A stretch of 43,738 bases of DNA from Desulfofustis sp. (GTDB lineage: Bacteria; Desulfobacterota; Desulfobulbia; Desulfobulbales; Desulfocapsaceae), in NCBI GenBank assembly GCA_013042475.1, contig JABDQA010000019.1:1-43738 (forward strand), read 5' to 3'. Under the pieces are notes generated by a model that saw only the letters and a list, made by a program, of their open reading frames with translations, searched no databases and was not told where the DNA came from. The position numbers and the translations under genes are program-made. This document shows, one piece after another, positions 8,936-18,368 of the stretch (position 1 is the first letter of the stretch; each line of letters begins with the position of its first letter).

Positions 8936-10072
8936 TTATTGGGTGCGTTTAGCGGCTAAACGTTTTTTGGTATCCTTGATAATAAAATCGATCTGGGGAT
9001 CGGTCCTTCCGGTGTCAGCAAGGGGAACGAAACGGTGCTCGTAGATACTGACATTATTCCTGTCGCCCCACGATTCCTGCGCCTTTTCAAGATTTGCAAT
9101 CTGTCCGATTAATTCGAGTTTCTGCTCTTCCAGCTGTGCAATTTGCTCAATTTTGGAATTAGCGTCCGATGGATTGGTCTTCAATCGATTTAATCGCAGA
9201 TTGATAGTTTTAAATCTTTTTCTCAATGTCAGAAGTTCTTTACTAGTGCCTATTCCCAGGGGACTGCCATTCCAATGCACGGATAGGACGCCCTGATAGC
9301 GACCTCTGTTTCCTGTTTGCGTAACCAGAGTGGTGCCGGACAGAAATGGGATGATATTGCCTTTGGTGTCGTCCGCGGCTATTGCTAGATCTATATGGGG
9401 AGACTGTTCGATAAAGCCGACAGTATCCTCTAATGGCATGGCACTAAGCAGGATAATGAGATCGGAAACTTTGTCAAGAGCGGGCAGGAGATCGGCGAGA
9501 ACCTCACCACCATCCTTGATTATAAAATCACCTGAATCTGAATGTGACGGTCCGGTAATGCCCACAAATGCAATGGACAGGTTGTCAAATGTTTTGGAGA
9601 TATACGGAGGAAAAACAGGCTTACCATTGTTGTCGTATAGGTTCGCCGAGACCCATGGTAGCCCTTGATTTTCTGTTTCCCGCAGAAGATCAAGACCGCC
9701 CGAAAGATCATTGGCGCCAACGGCAACCGCATCATGGTTAAGCAGTGTATAGATTTCAGCGATGGTAGCGGCGGTAATGAATTCATCGGATTCAGGAGGG
9801 TAGTGCCCTTTTTTTCGAAAGAGTGGATTGCCGGCGTCGACAACAACGACTCGACCGCCTGTATTTCTCCAGATTTTTTTTAGCGAGTTGGCTTTCTCGG
9901 ACAGACCGCCCAAACGTCCCGATCCTCAGCCGCAGGGTTCGAGCTCACCGTTGACATTGGCTGAAAAAAGCAGGGTAAATTTGACGCCATCGTCAGCATC
10001 GGCAGAAACAGGCCAATGGAATGCGCAGAGCCCGAGCAACAGAGTGAATAGTAAACATAATTTGTGTCTCAT
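8936..10072 (-). CDS. Candidate selenoprotein: exported UshA/5'-nucleotidase-like (degenerate metallophosphoesterase) protein with in-frame TGA (9928..9926) as Sec
   Basis: Frame of ORF 8936..9913 continues upstream through TGA to ATG 10072: MRHKLCLLFTLLLGLCAFHWPVSADADDGVKFTLLFSANVNGELEPCG-U-GSGRLGGLSEKANSL.... The extension adds a signal peptide and the conserved-looking GELEPCG segment; the start overlaps the rarA stop (ATGA). Confidence 0.88.
9896..9914 (-). promoter_or_regulatory. Putative bacterial SECIS hairpin of the UshA-like gene
   Basis: 11 nt after the TGA: UUUGGGC-GGUCU-GUCCGAG, 7 bp stem including G-U pairs, loop GGUCU. By eye, not folded. Confidence 0.65.
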
Positions 10073-11385
10073 TTCTTATTCTTTCGCAAAATTTTGCGCC
10101 ATTTCTCCAGTCGGTCTTTCACGACAGCTTCATAACCTCTATTCACCGGGAAATAAAATCTTTTTCCGGAAAGATCATCGGGCAGGTGATTCTGATCTAC
10201 GAGACCTTCTGGAGAGTCATGTGCATACACATAGCCTTTGCTGTAACCGAGCTCCTTCATAAGCTGGGTCGGGGCATTGCGGATATGCAGGGGCACCGGC
10301 AGCGATCCGGTCTGCTGTATGAGTGCCCGTACAGCCTTGGAAGCTGTGTACACGCCATTGCTTTTCGGCGCTGTGGCCAGATAGACCACAACTTGTGCAA
10401 GTGCCAGATCGCCCTCCGGGGAACCAAGCATATGATAGGCGTCCCGGCCAGCAACGGCCTGCACCATTGCTTGTGGATCGGCAATTCCAATGTCTTCAGA
10501 AGCAAAGCGGATGAGCCTGCGGGCGATATAGAGCGGGTCTTCACCACCTTCGATCATCCTGTAGTACCAGTAGAGCGAACCATCCGGATCGGAGTCTCTG
10601 AGGCTTTTATGTAAGGCGGAGATGAGGTTGAAATGTTCCTCTCCGTCTTTGTCGTAGCGCAACGTTCTTGTCTGACTTGCTTCCTCGATGTCTATCACGC
10701 TTATCAGCGCATCTCGACTGTCTTCCCTTAGACGCTGCAGGGCGAGTTTAGAAGCCAGTTCGAGAATGTTGAGAGCGTTTCGAGCGTCACCGTCGGCCGC
10801 TTCTATTAATAGTTTACCCGCCTGTTCTTCAAGCTGCAGACTATGCGAACCTAATCCTTTTTCCCTGTCGTTGAGGGCCTGTTGGATTATCTGAGCCAAT
10901 GTTTCTGGGGATAATGGCTCGAGTACCAGCACCCGGCAGCGGGAGAGCAGTGGGGCGGTTACCTGAAAAGAGGGGTTTTCAGTGGTCGCCCCGATAAGTG
11001 TGAGAAGCCCGCTTTCAACATGGGGCAGGAAGGCATCCTGCTGACTTTTGTTGAATCGGTGTATTTCATCGACGAATAGTAGCGTTTTAAGGTGATCTTG
11101 GGTCAGTTTAACCTTGGCAACCTCGACTATTTGACGGACTTCCTTGACACCCGAGAGGACTGCTGAAAAAAAAACGAAATCGGCGTCAGTTACTGCCGAG
11201 ATAATTTTCGCCAGGCTCGTCTTTCCAGAGCCAGGCGGTCCCCAGAGGATAAGAGACGGAAGTGAATCTTCTTGCAGCAGTTGTCGAAGAATACGCCCCT
11301 CTCCAACCAGTTTTTCCTGACCAAAGAAACCGTCAAGCGTATCAGGTCGCATGCGATCTGCGAGCGGGGAGTTGAGTTCAGGCAT
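10069..11385 (-). CDS. rarA: Replication-associated recombination protein A (AAA ATPase RarA/MgsA)
   Basis: MPELNSPLADRMRPDTLDGFFGQEKLVG, GPPGSGKTSLAKI, FVDEIHRFNKSQQDAFLPHVE; start chosen at 11385. Confidence 0.94.
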   Translation of the reverse strand: MPELNSPLADRMRPDTLDGFFGQEKLVGEGRILRQLLQEDSLPSLILWGPPGSGKTSLAKIISAVTDADFVFFSAVLSGVKEVRQIVEVAKVKLTQDHLKTLLFVDEIHRFNKSQQDAFLPHVESGLLTLIGATTENPSFQVTAPLLSRCRVLVLEPLSPETLAQIIQQALNDREKGLGSHSLQLEEQAGKLLIEAADGDARNALNILELASKLALQRLREDSRDALISVIDIEEASQTRTLRYDKDGEEHFNLISALHKSLRDSDPDGSLYWYYRMIEGGEDPLYIARRLIRFASEDIGIADPQAMVQAVAGRDAYHMLGSPEGDLALAQVVVYLATAPKSNGVYTASKAVRALIQQTGSLPVPLHIRNAPTQLMKELGYSKGYVYAHDSPEGLVDQNHLPDDLSGKRFYFPVNRGYEAVVKDRLEKWRKILRKNKK

Positions 11386-11494
11386 TGGTGGCGTTAATTT
11401 GAGGGCAGGGTTCGAGGAAGCTATCCAGACATATTTGATTGATTTAATATTCCTCAGAATATACCCTGAACATGACAAAGGGAAGGGATTTTCA

Positions 11495-12703
11495 ATGCCA
11501 ATTGATATCAAGGAAACCTCCGAAAAAGACGACCGCACCAGACTGGAGACTCTACTTCCTGTCTACCGGTGGGGAAGAAGGTTGCTCAAAGCTGAAAGCG
11601 AGGAGCAAATCTGTAGTGTAGTCGGCGATGCTCTTCATGAACAGTTGGGAGCGACCTCATTGTCGGTGATGCTACTGGATGAAACCACCAGCTCTCTCCA
11701 AATAGTCGCTTCCAGAGGATTACCAAAGCAGGTCATTGATCAGTCACAGATTGAACCTGGAGAACGCATCTCTGGCAGAGTCTTTGAGACTAAAAGGCCT
11801 CTGATCATTAACAGGGATGAGGAGACCTCCGAAGATATCGAGTCGCTGTTGAGCAGAGTCGAGTTGTCCGCTTCACTTTCTTTTCCGCTGGTCAGCAACA
11901 ATGATGCCATCGGTGTAATTAATCTCAGCCACCACGGCGATCAGAAACGTTTCTCACGTTCAGATCTTGAGTTGGTATCGATTCTTGCCCAGCTGACGGT
12001 GACGGCAATAGAGAACCTGAGGCTTTCTGCACAGAAGCAGGAGAGCACCAGGATTCGCACCTTGTTTGAACAATACGTTTCCCCTGAAATTGCACGGGTG
12101 CTGTTGGATCAGGGAGGTGCCACAATGGAGCTTGGTAAAATCCAGACGCTGACGGTACTCTTCGCCGATATCAGGAATTATACGCTGCTTGTTCAGAATC
12201 TTTCGCTACCAGGCCTGCGTGAATTTCTCGATGCATTTTTCGAGATGTTTACCAGGGTTGTGTACGAGAACAAAGGTACTTTGGATAAATTCATGGGTGA
12301 TGGGGCGCTGGTTATTTTCGGAGCCCCGATTGAACATGATAATCCTGCTGAGTCCGCGGTGAACACAGGTAAACAAATTATTCACCGTTTTCGGGCACTG
12401 AGAAAAGACTATTTGAAGCGAAACAAATTTTTCTCTGATATCAGCCTCGGCATCGGGATCAGCAGTGGTGAGATGTTCATCGGTAAACTGGGATCAAGGG
12501 ACCGGTTCGATTATACGGTGGTTGGGCCTGACGTCAATATAGCCCAGCGCCTTGCCTCCGGCGCCGACGGTGACAAAGTGCTATGCACCGATCTGGTTCT
12601 AAAGGCGTGCAGACGGATTACCCCGCGATTACCTGCAGAGTCAATGCATTTGAGAGGTTTCATTGATCCCATTACCGTACACGAGGTTGAACTGGATGAG
12701 TAA
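11495..12703 (+). CDS. GAF domain-containing class III adenylate/guanylate cyclase
   Basis: N-terminal GAF-like region; LTVLFADIRNYTLL...FMGDGALVIFGAP cyclase catalytic motifs; RBS-like GGGAAGGG before ATG 11495. Confidence 0.9.
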   Translation: MPIDIKETSEKDDRTRLETLLPVYRWGRRLLKAESEEQICSVVGDALHEQLGATSLSVMLLDETTSSLQIVASRGLPKQVIDQSQIEPGERISGRVFETKRPLIINRDEETSEDIESLLSRVELSASLSFPLVSNNDAIGVINLSHHGDQKRFSRSDLELVSILAQLTVTAIENLRLSAQKQESTRIRTLFEQYVSPEIARVLLDQGGATMELGKIQTLTVLFADIRNYTLLVQNLSLPGLREFLDAFFEMFTRVVYENKGTLDKFMGDGALVIFGAPIEHDNPAESAVNTGKQIIHRFRALRKDYLKRNKFFSDISLGIGISSGEMFIGKLGSRDRFDYTVVGPDVNIAQRLASGADGDKVLCTDLVLKACRRITPRLPAESMHLRGFIDPITVHEVELDE

Positions 12704-12720
12704 TTTTGAGAAATCCCAGA

Positions 12721-12933
12721 TTATCCGCAGCGGTAGTGATTGTGCTCGAAAGTGATGACGTCGTCACGGTGCAATTGCCTGCCTCTTCGATGTTCCACTT
12801 GACCATTGACTTCGACTTGGCCTTCGAGAATCATGAATTTGGCCTCCAGACCGTCCTGAACCATGTCGGCCAGTTTGAGAAATTGTCCGAGTTTTATGGG
12901 GTAATTTTGTATTTTAATTGTTTTAATTGTCAT
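12721..12933 (-). CDS. YbcJ-like S4-domain RNA-binding protein
   Basis: 70 aa: IKLGQFLKLADMVQDGLEAKFMILEGQVEVNGQVEHRRGRQLHRDDVI, small S4 domain. Confidence 0.85.
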   Translation of the reverse strand: MTIKTIKIQNYPIKLGQFLKLADMVQDGLEAKFMILEGQVEVNGQVEHRRGRQLHRDDVITFEHNHYRCG

Positions 12934-13268
12934 GGCTCAAAAGGAAACAGAACAACCACCTTCTTGGGTTACCAACTCTATCTTTTTGTACACCAATAAA
13001 AGTATGTTCCTTGTTCTCTGTCAAATTATATAGTACATTGAGTTGCGATTTGATTTTCATCAAAATTCAAGCTAGTTAGTGTCCATAGGAAACGGGTGAT
13101 TTTGTCTCAAGATAGAGGCATGCGAGAAATTTCACCGCAGGCATGATCACGTCCGGGGATGAAATTGCGAGTACAGCGAAGAGTTTGGACAATAGAACCA
13201 ACCGTTTCCAGATTGATACTAGTTATACAGTTAAGTCTGTAAATCTTAAATCTTCCAGGAGGATTGAT

Positions 13269-13760
13269 ATGACCGCCCCTATGCCGAGAAGTTTTTTTGT
13301 ATATCTATTTGCCGGACTGTTTCTGTTGACAATCTCAGGTTGTGCTTCCCAGAATAAGCCGGTTGACGCCGGAAGCGGTGTCGGTCCTCTGCCAAGTCCG
13401 GTTGCCAACTATGAAGATATAAAAGTACCGCCCGAGATGAAACTCAATACCAAGAAGACGCTGACAATCAACACCGAATCGTTTCACGGCGGCGTACTCA
13501 TATTCAACGGCTACGTTGAGGTTCAGTCGCTTAAAGATTACATGGTAAAATCGATGAAGAGCGATCAGTGGCGGCATGTGGGCGAGGCCTCTTATAACAA
13601 TGTTCTTCTCGCCTTCACCAAGCCCAACAAAACTGCAATCATCGTGCTTCAAGGTGGGGGACTTGGGAAAATAGGGAAAACCAAAATGGAAATGTATGTG
13701 ACGGTTGATGCAGCAGCTGGCAAGCAGCTTAATCCGTTCGGTGAGCCGGTCAATAACTAA
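13269..13760 (+). CDS. Putative lipoprotein (DUF4810/DUF799-like or similar, family not certain)
   Basis: MTAPMPRSFFVYLFAGLFLLTISGCAS lipobox; AGGAGG RBS upstream of 13269. Confidence 0.75.
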   Translation: MTAPMPRSFFVYLFAGLFLLTISGCASQNKPVDAGSGVGPLPSPVANYEDIKVPPEMKLNTKKTLTINTESFHGGVLIFNGYVEVQSLKDYMVKSMKSDQWRHVGEASYNNVLLAFTKPNKTAIIVLQGGGLGKIGKTKMEMYVTVDAAAGKQLNPFGEPVNN

Positions 13761-13857
13761 TAGATGACTGATAAGGCACGTCCAAGGCGCTTCCGATGCG
13801 AGGAAAAGCCTTGGACGGCCACCTCTTTCTCCCCCTCCGTCTCTCAAATTCCCGGTG

Positions 13858-15447
13858 TCAGCGGGCCATTCGTGCCCTTATTTTTGTAATTATATCATTT
13901 AGTTCCTGAAGTCCGAGCAGGTGGAGTACTGCGATGTAGCTCGTTGCTGACAGGAAGATTAAAAGCAGCAGAAAAGATATTTGATGTAAAATCGAACGAT
14001 GGAACTGAGCTGAAAAGAAATTGTAGAAAAAGAGCAATACGACGGTCATTACCACGGCAGAAGCAGCTATTTTCAACAATCCCGCCATGAGATTCCTCAG
14101 AGAAAAACCGTCAATTCTGCGATAAAGCACCACCATTAAAAACAGGAAATTAATGATCATCACTGCTGAGGTGGAAAGGGCGATAGCCCGGTGCTGGAAA
14201 TACTCGATGGTGTTGATGATAATCAGAACATTGAAGCCAATGGCGAGAAAACTCGCAATAACCGGGTAGCGAGTCGCGTTGATGGCATAGTAGACTGGTA
14301 CGATCACTTTGTTGGCCGAATAGGCGAACAATCCAACCCCATAAAGTGACAAGGCAATGGCAGTCGCCCGCGTGTCCGCAGCAGTGAATGCGCCGCGCTC
14401 AAAAATGATTCTGATTATGGGTTCGGCAAGAATTATCAGACCTATTGTGGCCGGCACAGTAAGGCAGAATACCATGGTCAGGGATGACACGAAAGTCGTG
14501 CGCATCTGAGCCAGATTGTTGGTTGATGCCTGACGCGCCAACACCGGAAGCGCGGCGATCGATATGGCAACACCGAACAGTCCTATGGGGAGTTGAACAA
14601 GCCGAAAGGCGTAATTGAGCCAGGAGACGGAACCCTCGGCACAGGATGAGGCGAAATTGGTATTTATAAAAATGTTTATTTGGGTGGCAGACAAGCCGAT
14701 AGTCGCCGGGATCATCAATTTCAGGACACGCCGCAGTCCAGGATCAGCTATGTTCAGTACCGGGGTGAATCTGAACCCTACATTTTTCAATACAGGCAAC
14801 TGTACGCCCAGCTGCAGAAATCCCCCGATTAGCGTTCCGAAGGCCATGCCGACAATGGCGGGGTGACCGTATTTAGGCAGCAGAAAGGCGAGGGTTGTAC
14901 CACCGATTATTGAACCTAGGTTGAAAAAACTCGAGGCCAGGGCAGGGATAAAAAAGCGATTCTTGGTGTTGAGTATGCCCATGACCACCGCAGCAAGAGA
15001 TATGAAAAGCAGAAACGGCATCATAATGACGGTCATGGTTGACGTCAGTTCGGCTTTTCCACCTACCGAGGCGAAATCAGGCGCCAGAAGAGCAACGATC
15101 TGGTCGGAAAAAAACATGCCCAGCAGGGTGATCAAAGAAATGGTGACAACAAAGAAACAGAGCACATTTGAAGCCAGCAGCCAGGTATCCTCCCTGCTCC
15201 TGTTGGCGTCATAATCGGAGAATACCGAGACAAACGCAGCAGAGAGCGCCCCCTCTCCGAACAGATCCCGCAACAGGTTGGGAATACGGAAGGCGACGAC
15301 GAATGAGTCGTAGGCGTAGCCCGCACCAAAAAGACCGGCAAATACCTGCTCGCGAATAAGGCCCAGCAGTCTGCTGCACATGACTGCTACTGAAACGGTT
15401 GCCGCCGATTTGGCAAGTCCGGTTGAAGGGGGATCGGTTTTGCTCAC
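13858..15447 (-). CDS. murJ: Lipid II flippase MurJ (MviN family)
   Basis: 529 aa polytopic; SAATVSVAVMCSRLLGLIREQVFAGLFG, FRIPNLLRDLFGEGALSAAFVSVFSDY. Confidence 0.95.
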   Translation of the reverse strand: MSKTDPPSTGLAKSAATVSVAVMCSRLLGLIREQVFAGLFGAGYAYDSFVVAFRIPNLLRDLFGEGALSAAFVSVFSDYDANRSREDTWLLASNVLCFFVVTISLITLLGMFFSDQIVALLAPDFASVGGKAELTSTMTVIMMPFLLFISLAAVVMGILNTKNRFFIPALASSFFNLGSIIGGTTLAFLLPKYGHPAIVGMAFGTLIGGFLQLGVQLPVLKNVGFRFTPVLNIADPGLRRVLKLMIPATIGLSATQINIFINTNFASSCAEGSVSWLNYAFRLVQLPIGLFGVAISIAALPVLARQASTNNLAQMRTTFVSSLTMVFCLTVPATIGLIILAEPIIRIIFERGAFTAADTRATAIALSLYGVGLFAYSANKVIVPVYYAINATRYPVIASFLAIGFNVLIIINTIEYFQHRAIALSTSAVMIINFLFLMVVLYRRIDGFSLRNLMAGLLKIAASAVVMTVVLLFFYNFFSAQFHRSILHQISFLLLLIFLSATSYIAVLHLLGLQELNDIITKIRARMAR

Positions 15448-15724
15448 CTTACCAACTGGTTTGAAGTTCCATGAAGCAAAAATTTGTACTGTTTAATATC
15501 GAGCTGTTACGACGCGAATGTAACATCTGGTGATTGAATTCATCAAATGAAATAATCATTTAAGCTGAACCGCCCATTAATTTTCACTCGTGCTCAATGT
15601 TGCTTGACTTTCTGAGTGATGAATTGAATATATGGTGTGGTTAAATAGTCGACGCCCCGCTCAATTATACAACTCACGATTGATTGGATAAGAGAATTTT
15701 TTTCTTGAAATTGAGGAGACACAG

Positions 15725-17788
15725 ATGCAGGACACGGCAATGGTCAGAAATATTGCAGTAATAGGACACGGAAATAGTGGAAAAACCTCTCTGGTTGAGG
15801 CCATGCTCTACACTGCAGGGAAGATTAATCGGCTTGGCAAGGTCGATGAAGGCAATTCTTCACTCGATTATGATGAGGAAGAGATAAAGAGGAAGATTAC
15901 CATCAGCTCCTCGTTTTCAAATTATTCATGGAAAAAAAATGAAGTTTATCTGATCGATACGCCCGGTGATGATTCCTTCTTCAACGAGACTATATCGGCT
16001 GCCCATGTGTGTGATGCTGCACTGTTCGTCATCGGAGCGGTACTTGGTGTCAAGGGCCAGACCTATAAATTCGGCGATTTGATTGCCGAAAACAACCTCC
16101 CATCAATGATCGTCATCACCAAAATGGATCGTGAGCGGGCCGATTTCCATAAGACATTTGATCAGATCAAAGAATCACTTCCTGTGACTCCGGCGATTGT
16201 CCATCTACCGATTGGTAAAGAAGAATCCTTCAGTGGTGTTGTCGATTTAATTGCCAACAAAGCCTATGAGTTCGAGGGCGGTGGCAAAGGCGGTGTGAAG
16301 GAGATTGATATTCCTTCCGATCTTGAGGACGAGGTCGCCACAGCACGAGAATCATTGATGGAAAGCATTGCCGAAACCGACGAAGAATTGATCGAAAAAT
16401 TTCTCGAAGACGGAGAACTTTCAGAAGAAGACCTTACCGCCGGATTAAAGAAAGCAGTGACAGAAGGGGAGGTTACCCCTGTCAGCGTTGCCTGTGCTAT
16501 TCAGAACAATGGGACAAGTGTAATCCTCGATGCAGTGAACAGTTTTATGCCTTCGCCGGCCGATGTCTCGCCGCGTCGGGGAGTAAATCCGAACAATGAA
16601 GAAGAGGTTGTTTGCCAGCCTTCTGCTGATGCTCCATTTACCGGTTTCGTTTTCAAGACCATGGCTGATCCTTATGCGGGAAGGCTCACCCTCTTTCGGG
16701 TATTCTCAGGTACACTTTCGGGTGAGTCATTCTACAACGTAAACAAGAAAACGGCAGAGAGGTTCGGTAGTCTCTTCATCATTGAGGGAAAAGAACAACG
16801 CCAGGTGAGCAGCGTCGGACCTGGAGCCATTGTGGCCGTCGCCAAGTTGAAAGAAACCACCACCGGAGACACCCTGTGCACCCAGGATAATCCTGTTGTC
16901 CTCGAAGCCCCGGAACCTCTCTCACCGGTTATAACCTACGCCGTCTCCGGCCAGAAAGGAGATGAGGAGAAGCTCTTTTCCTCCTTAAGCCGTATGCTCG
17001 ACGAAGATTTAAGCCTGAAGATGTCCCGGGAACAACAGACGGGAGAGACGCTGGTATCAGGTATGAGCCAGGTTCATCTGGAGGTGGTCGGCTCAATAAT
17101 CAAGCGGAAGTTTGGGGTTGAAATGGAGCTAAACCTTCCGAAGATCCCTTACATGGAAACCATCAAAGGAACCGCCAAGGCACAGGGACGGCACAAAAAA
17201 CAGAGTGGTGGCCGCGGTCAATTCGGAGATTGCTGGATTGAACTTTCACCAATTCCCGGCGAAAAGTTCGAATTTGTCGACAAGATCGTCGGTGGTGTAA
17301 TTCCACAACAGTACCGACCTGCGGTCGAGAAAGGCATACAGGAGGCGATGCAAAGAGGAGTTCTAGCCGGTTACCCCGTAACCGATGTCAAAGTTGTTCT
17401 CTATGATGGCTCCTATCATACCGTTGACAGCTCCGAAATGGCTTTCAAAATCGCCGGTTCCCTGGCATTCAAGCAGGCGGCCCCGGCGGCCGGGCTGGTA
17501 TTGCTCGAACCGATTATGGAAATGGTAGTCACTGTCGGCAAGGACAGTGTCGGTGATATAATGGGCGATTTAAACAGCAGGCGCGGGCGTGTGCAGGGCA
17601 TGGATTCAGGGCCCAAGGGTGAAGTGGTCACTGCCCAGGTTCCGATGTCCGAAATCCAGACCTACGCCAACGACCTGACCTCGATGACCGGCGGGCTCGG
17701 ATCCTTTATATTGAAATTTTCCCATTATGAGGAAGTGCCGGCTCAAATCACTGAGAAAATAGTTGCCAAAAGAGCGGCAGATAAATAA
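15725..17788 (+). CDS. Elongation factor G-like protein (EF-G paralogue)
   Basis: 687 aa; GHGNSGKTSL, IDTPGDDSFF, TKMD and EF-G domains III-V (HKKQSGGRGQFGDCWIELSP). Confidence 0.92.
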   Translation: MQDTAMVRNIAVIGHGNSGKTSLVEAMLYTAGKINRLGKVDEGNSSLDYDEEEIKRKITISSSFSNYSWKKNEVYLIDTPGDDSFFNETISAAHVCDAALFVIGAVLGVKGQTYKFGDLIAENNLPSMIVITKMDRERADFHKTFDQIKESLPVTPAIVHLPIGKEESFSGVVDLIANKAYEFEGGGKGGVKEIDIPSDLEDEVATARESLMESIAETDEELIEKFLEDGELSEEDLTAGLKKAVTEGEVTPVSVACAIQNNGTSVILDAVNSFMPSPADVSPRRGVNPNNEEEVVCQPSADAPFTGFVFKTMADPYAGRLTLFRVFSGTLSGESFYNVNKKTAERFGSLFIIEGKEQRQVSSVGPGAIVAVAKLKETTTGDTLCTQDNPVVLEAPEPLSPVITYAVSGQKGDEEKLFSSLSRMLDEDLSLKMSREQQTGETLVSGMSQVHLEVVGSIIKRKFGVEMELNLPKIPYMETIKGTAKAQGRHKKQSGGRGQFGDCWIELSPIPGEKFEFVDKIVGGVIPQQYRPAVEKGIQEAMQRGVLAGYPVTDVKVVLYDGSYHTVDSSEMAFKIAGSLAFKQAAPAAGLVLLEPIMEMVVTVGKDSVGDIMGDLNSRRGRVQGMDSGPKGEVVTAQVPMSEIQTYANDLTSMTGGLGSFILKFSHYEEVPAQITEKIVAKRAADK

Positions 17789-17801
17789 TTTTTTTTAAAC
17801 C

Positions 17802-18299
17802 ATGGGCCAATTCAGTTTTGCTGTAATAACCATGAGCGACAGTGGTGCACAAGGACTCAGGCAGGATACCAGTGGCGAGGCGCTGAAAAACCTGCTCAAT
17901 GGCCATGGTTATGAGCAATGCTTCTATAAAATTGTACCGGACCAGGTTGAGTCTATTGTCGAAACAGTATTGGCGGCGATAGAGGAGAAAGGAGCCGACC
18001 TGGTTCTCACCACCGGAGGCACCGGGGTGTCGCCGACCGACGTGACTCCCGAAGCGATGGATCTGGTATTTGAAAAAGAGGTGCCCGGAATGGCCGAGGC
18101 GATGCGTGCCGCGAGTATGGCGATAACGCCAAAGGCTGTGATTTCAAGAGGCAGGGCGGGTATTCGCAAACAAAGCCTGATAATCAATTTACCCGGCAGC
18201 CGCAAAGGAGCATTGGAAAACATTGAAGTACTGCTCCCGGCGCTGGATCATGCACTTGACAAAATTAAGGGCAGTACCGAGGACTGTGCAGAGAGCTGA
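17802..18299 (+). CDS. MogA/MoaB family molybdenum cofactor biosynthesis protein
   Basis: VITMSDSGAQGLRQDTSGEAL, LVLTTGGTGVSPTDVTPEA, INLPGSRKGALENIEVLLPALDHAL. Confidence 0.93.
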   Translation: MGQFSFAVITMSDSGAQGLRQDTSGEALKNLLNGHGYEQCFYKIVPDQVESIVETVLAAIEEKGADLVLTTGGTGVSPTDVTPEAMDLVFEKEVPGMAEAMRAASMAITPKAVISRGRAGIRKQSLIINLPGSRKGALENIEVLLPALDHALDKIKGSTEDCAES

Positions 18300-18315
18300 G
18301 CAGATTTTATAAGGA

Positions 18316-18357
18316 TAAAAAGGGGGCTTCGAAATAGTGAAGCCCCCTTTTGTTTTT
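18316..18357. terminator. Bidirectional terminator between the mogA-like gene and purM
   Basis: AAAAAGGGGGCTTC-...-GAAGCCCCCTTTTG inverted repeat between convergent genes. Confidence 0.9.
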
Positions 18358-18368
18358 GCAGTCAGGAA

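Noticed and set aside
2854-9928. Three TGA codons as nonsense mutations or sequencing errors
   Set aside because: Each lies at or beside a Cys-type motif, the frame is intact on both sides, downstream sequence is undegraded, and each is followed by a similarly placed GGUC hairpin. Final proof still needs homologue comparison.
12706-12999. 97-aa plus-strand ORF over the S4-domain gene
   Set aside because: Overlaps the recognisable YbcJ-like gene on the opposite strand; no RBS or domain.
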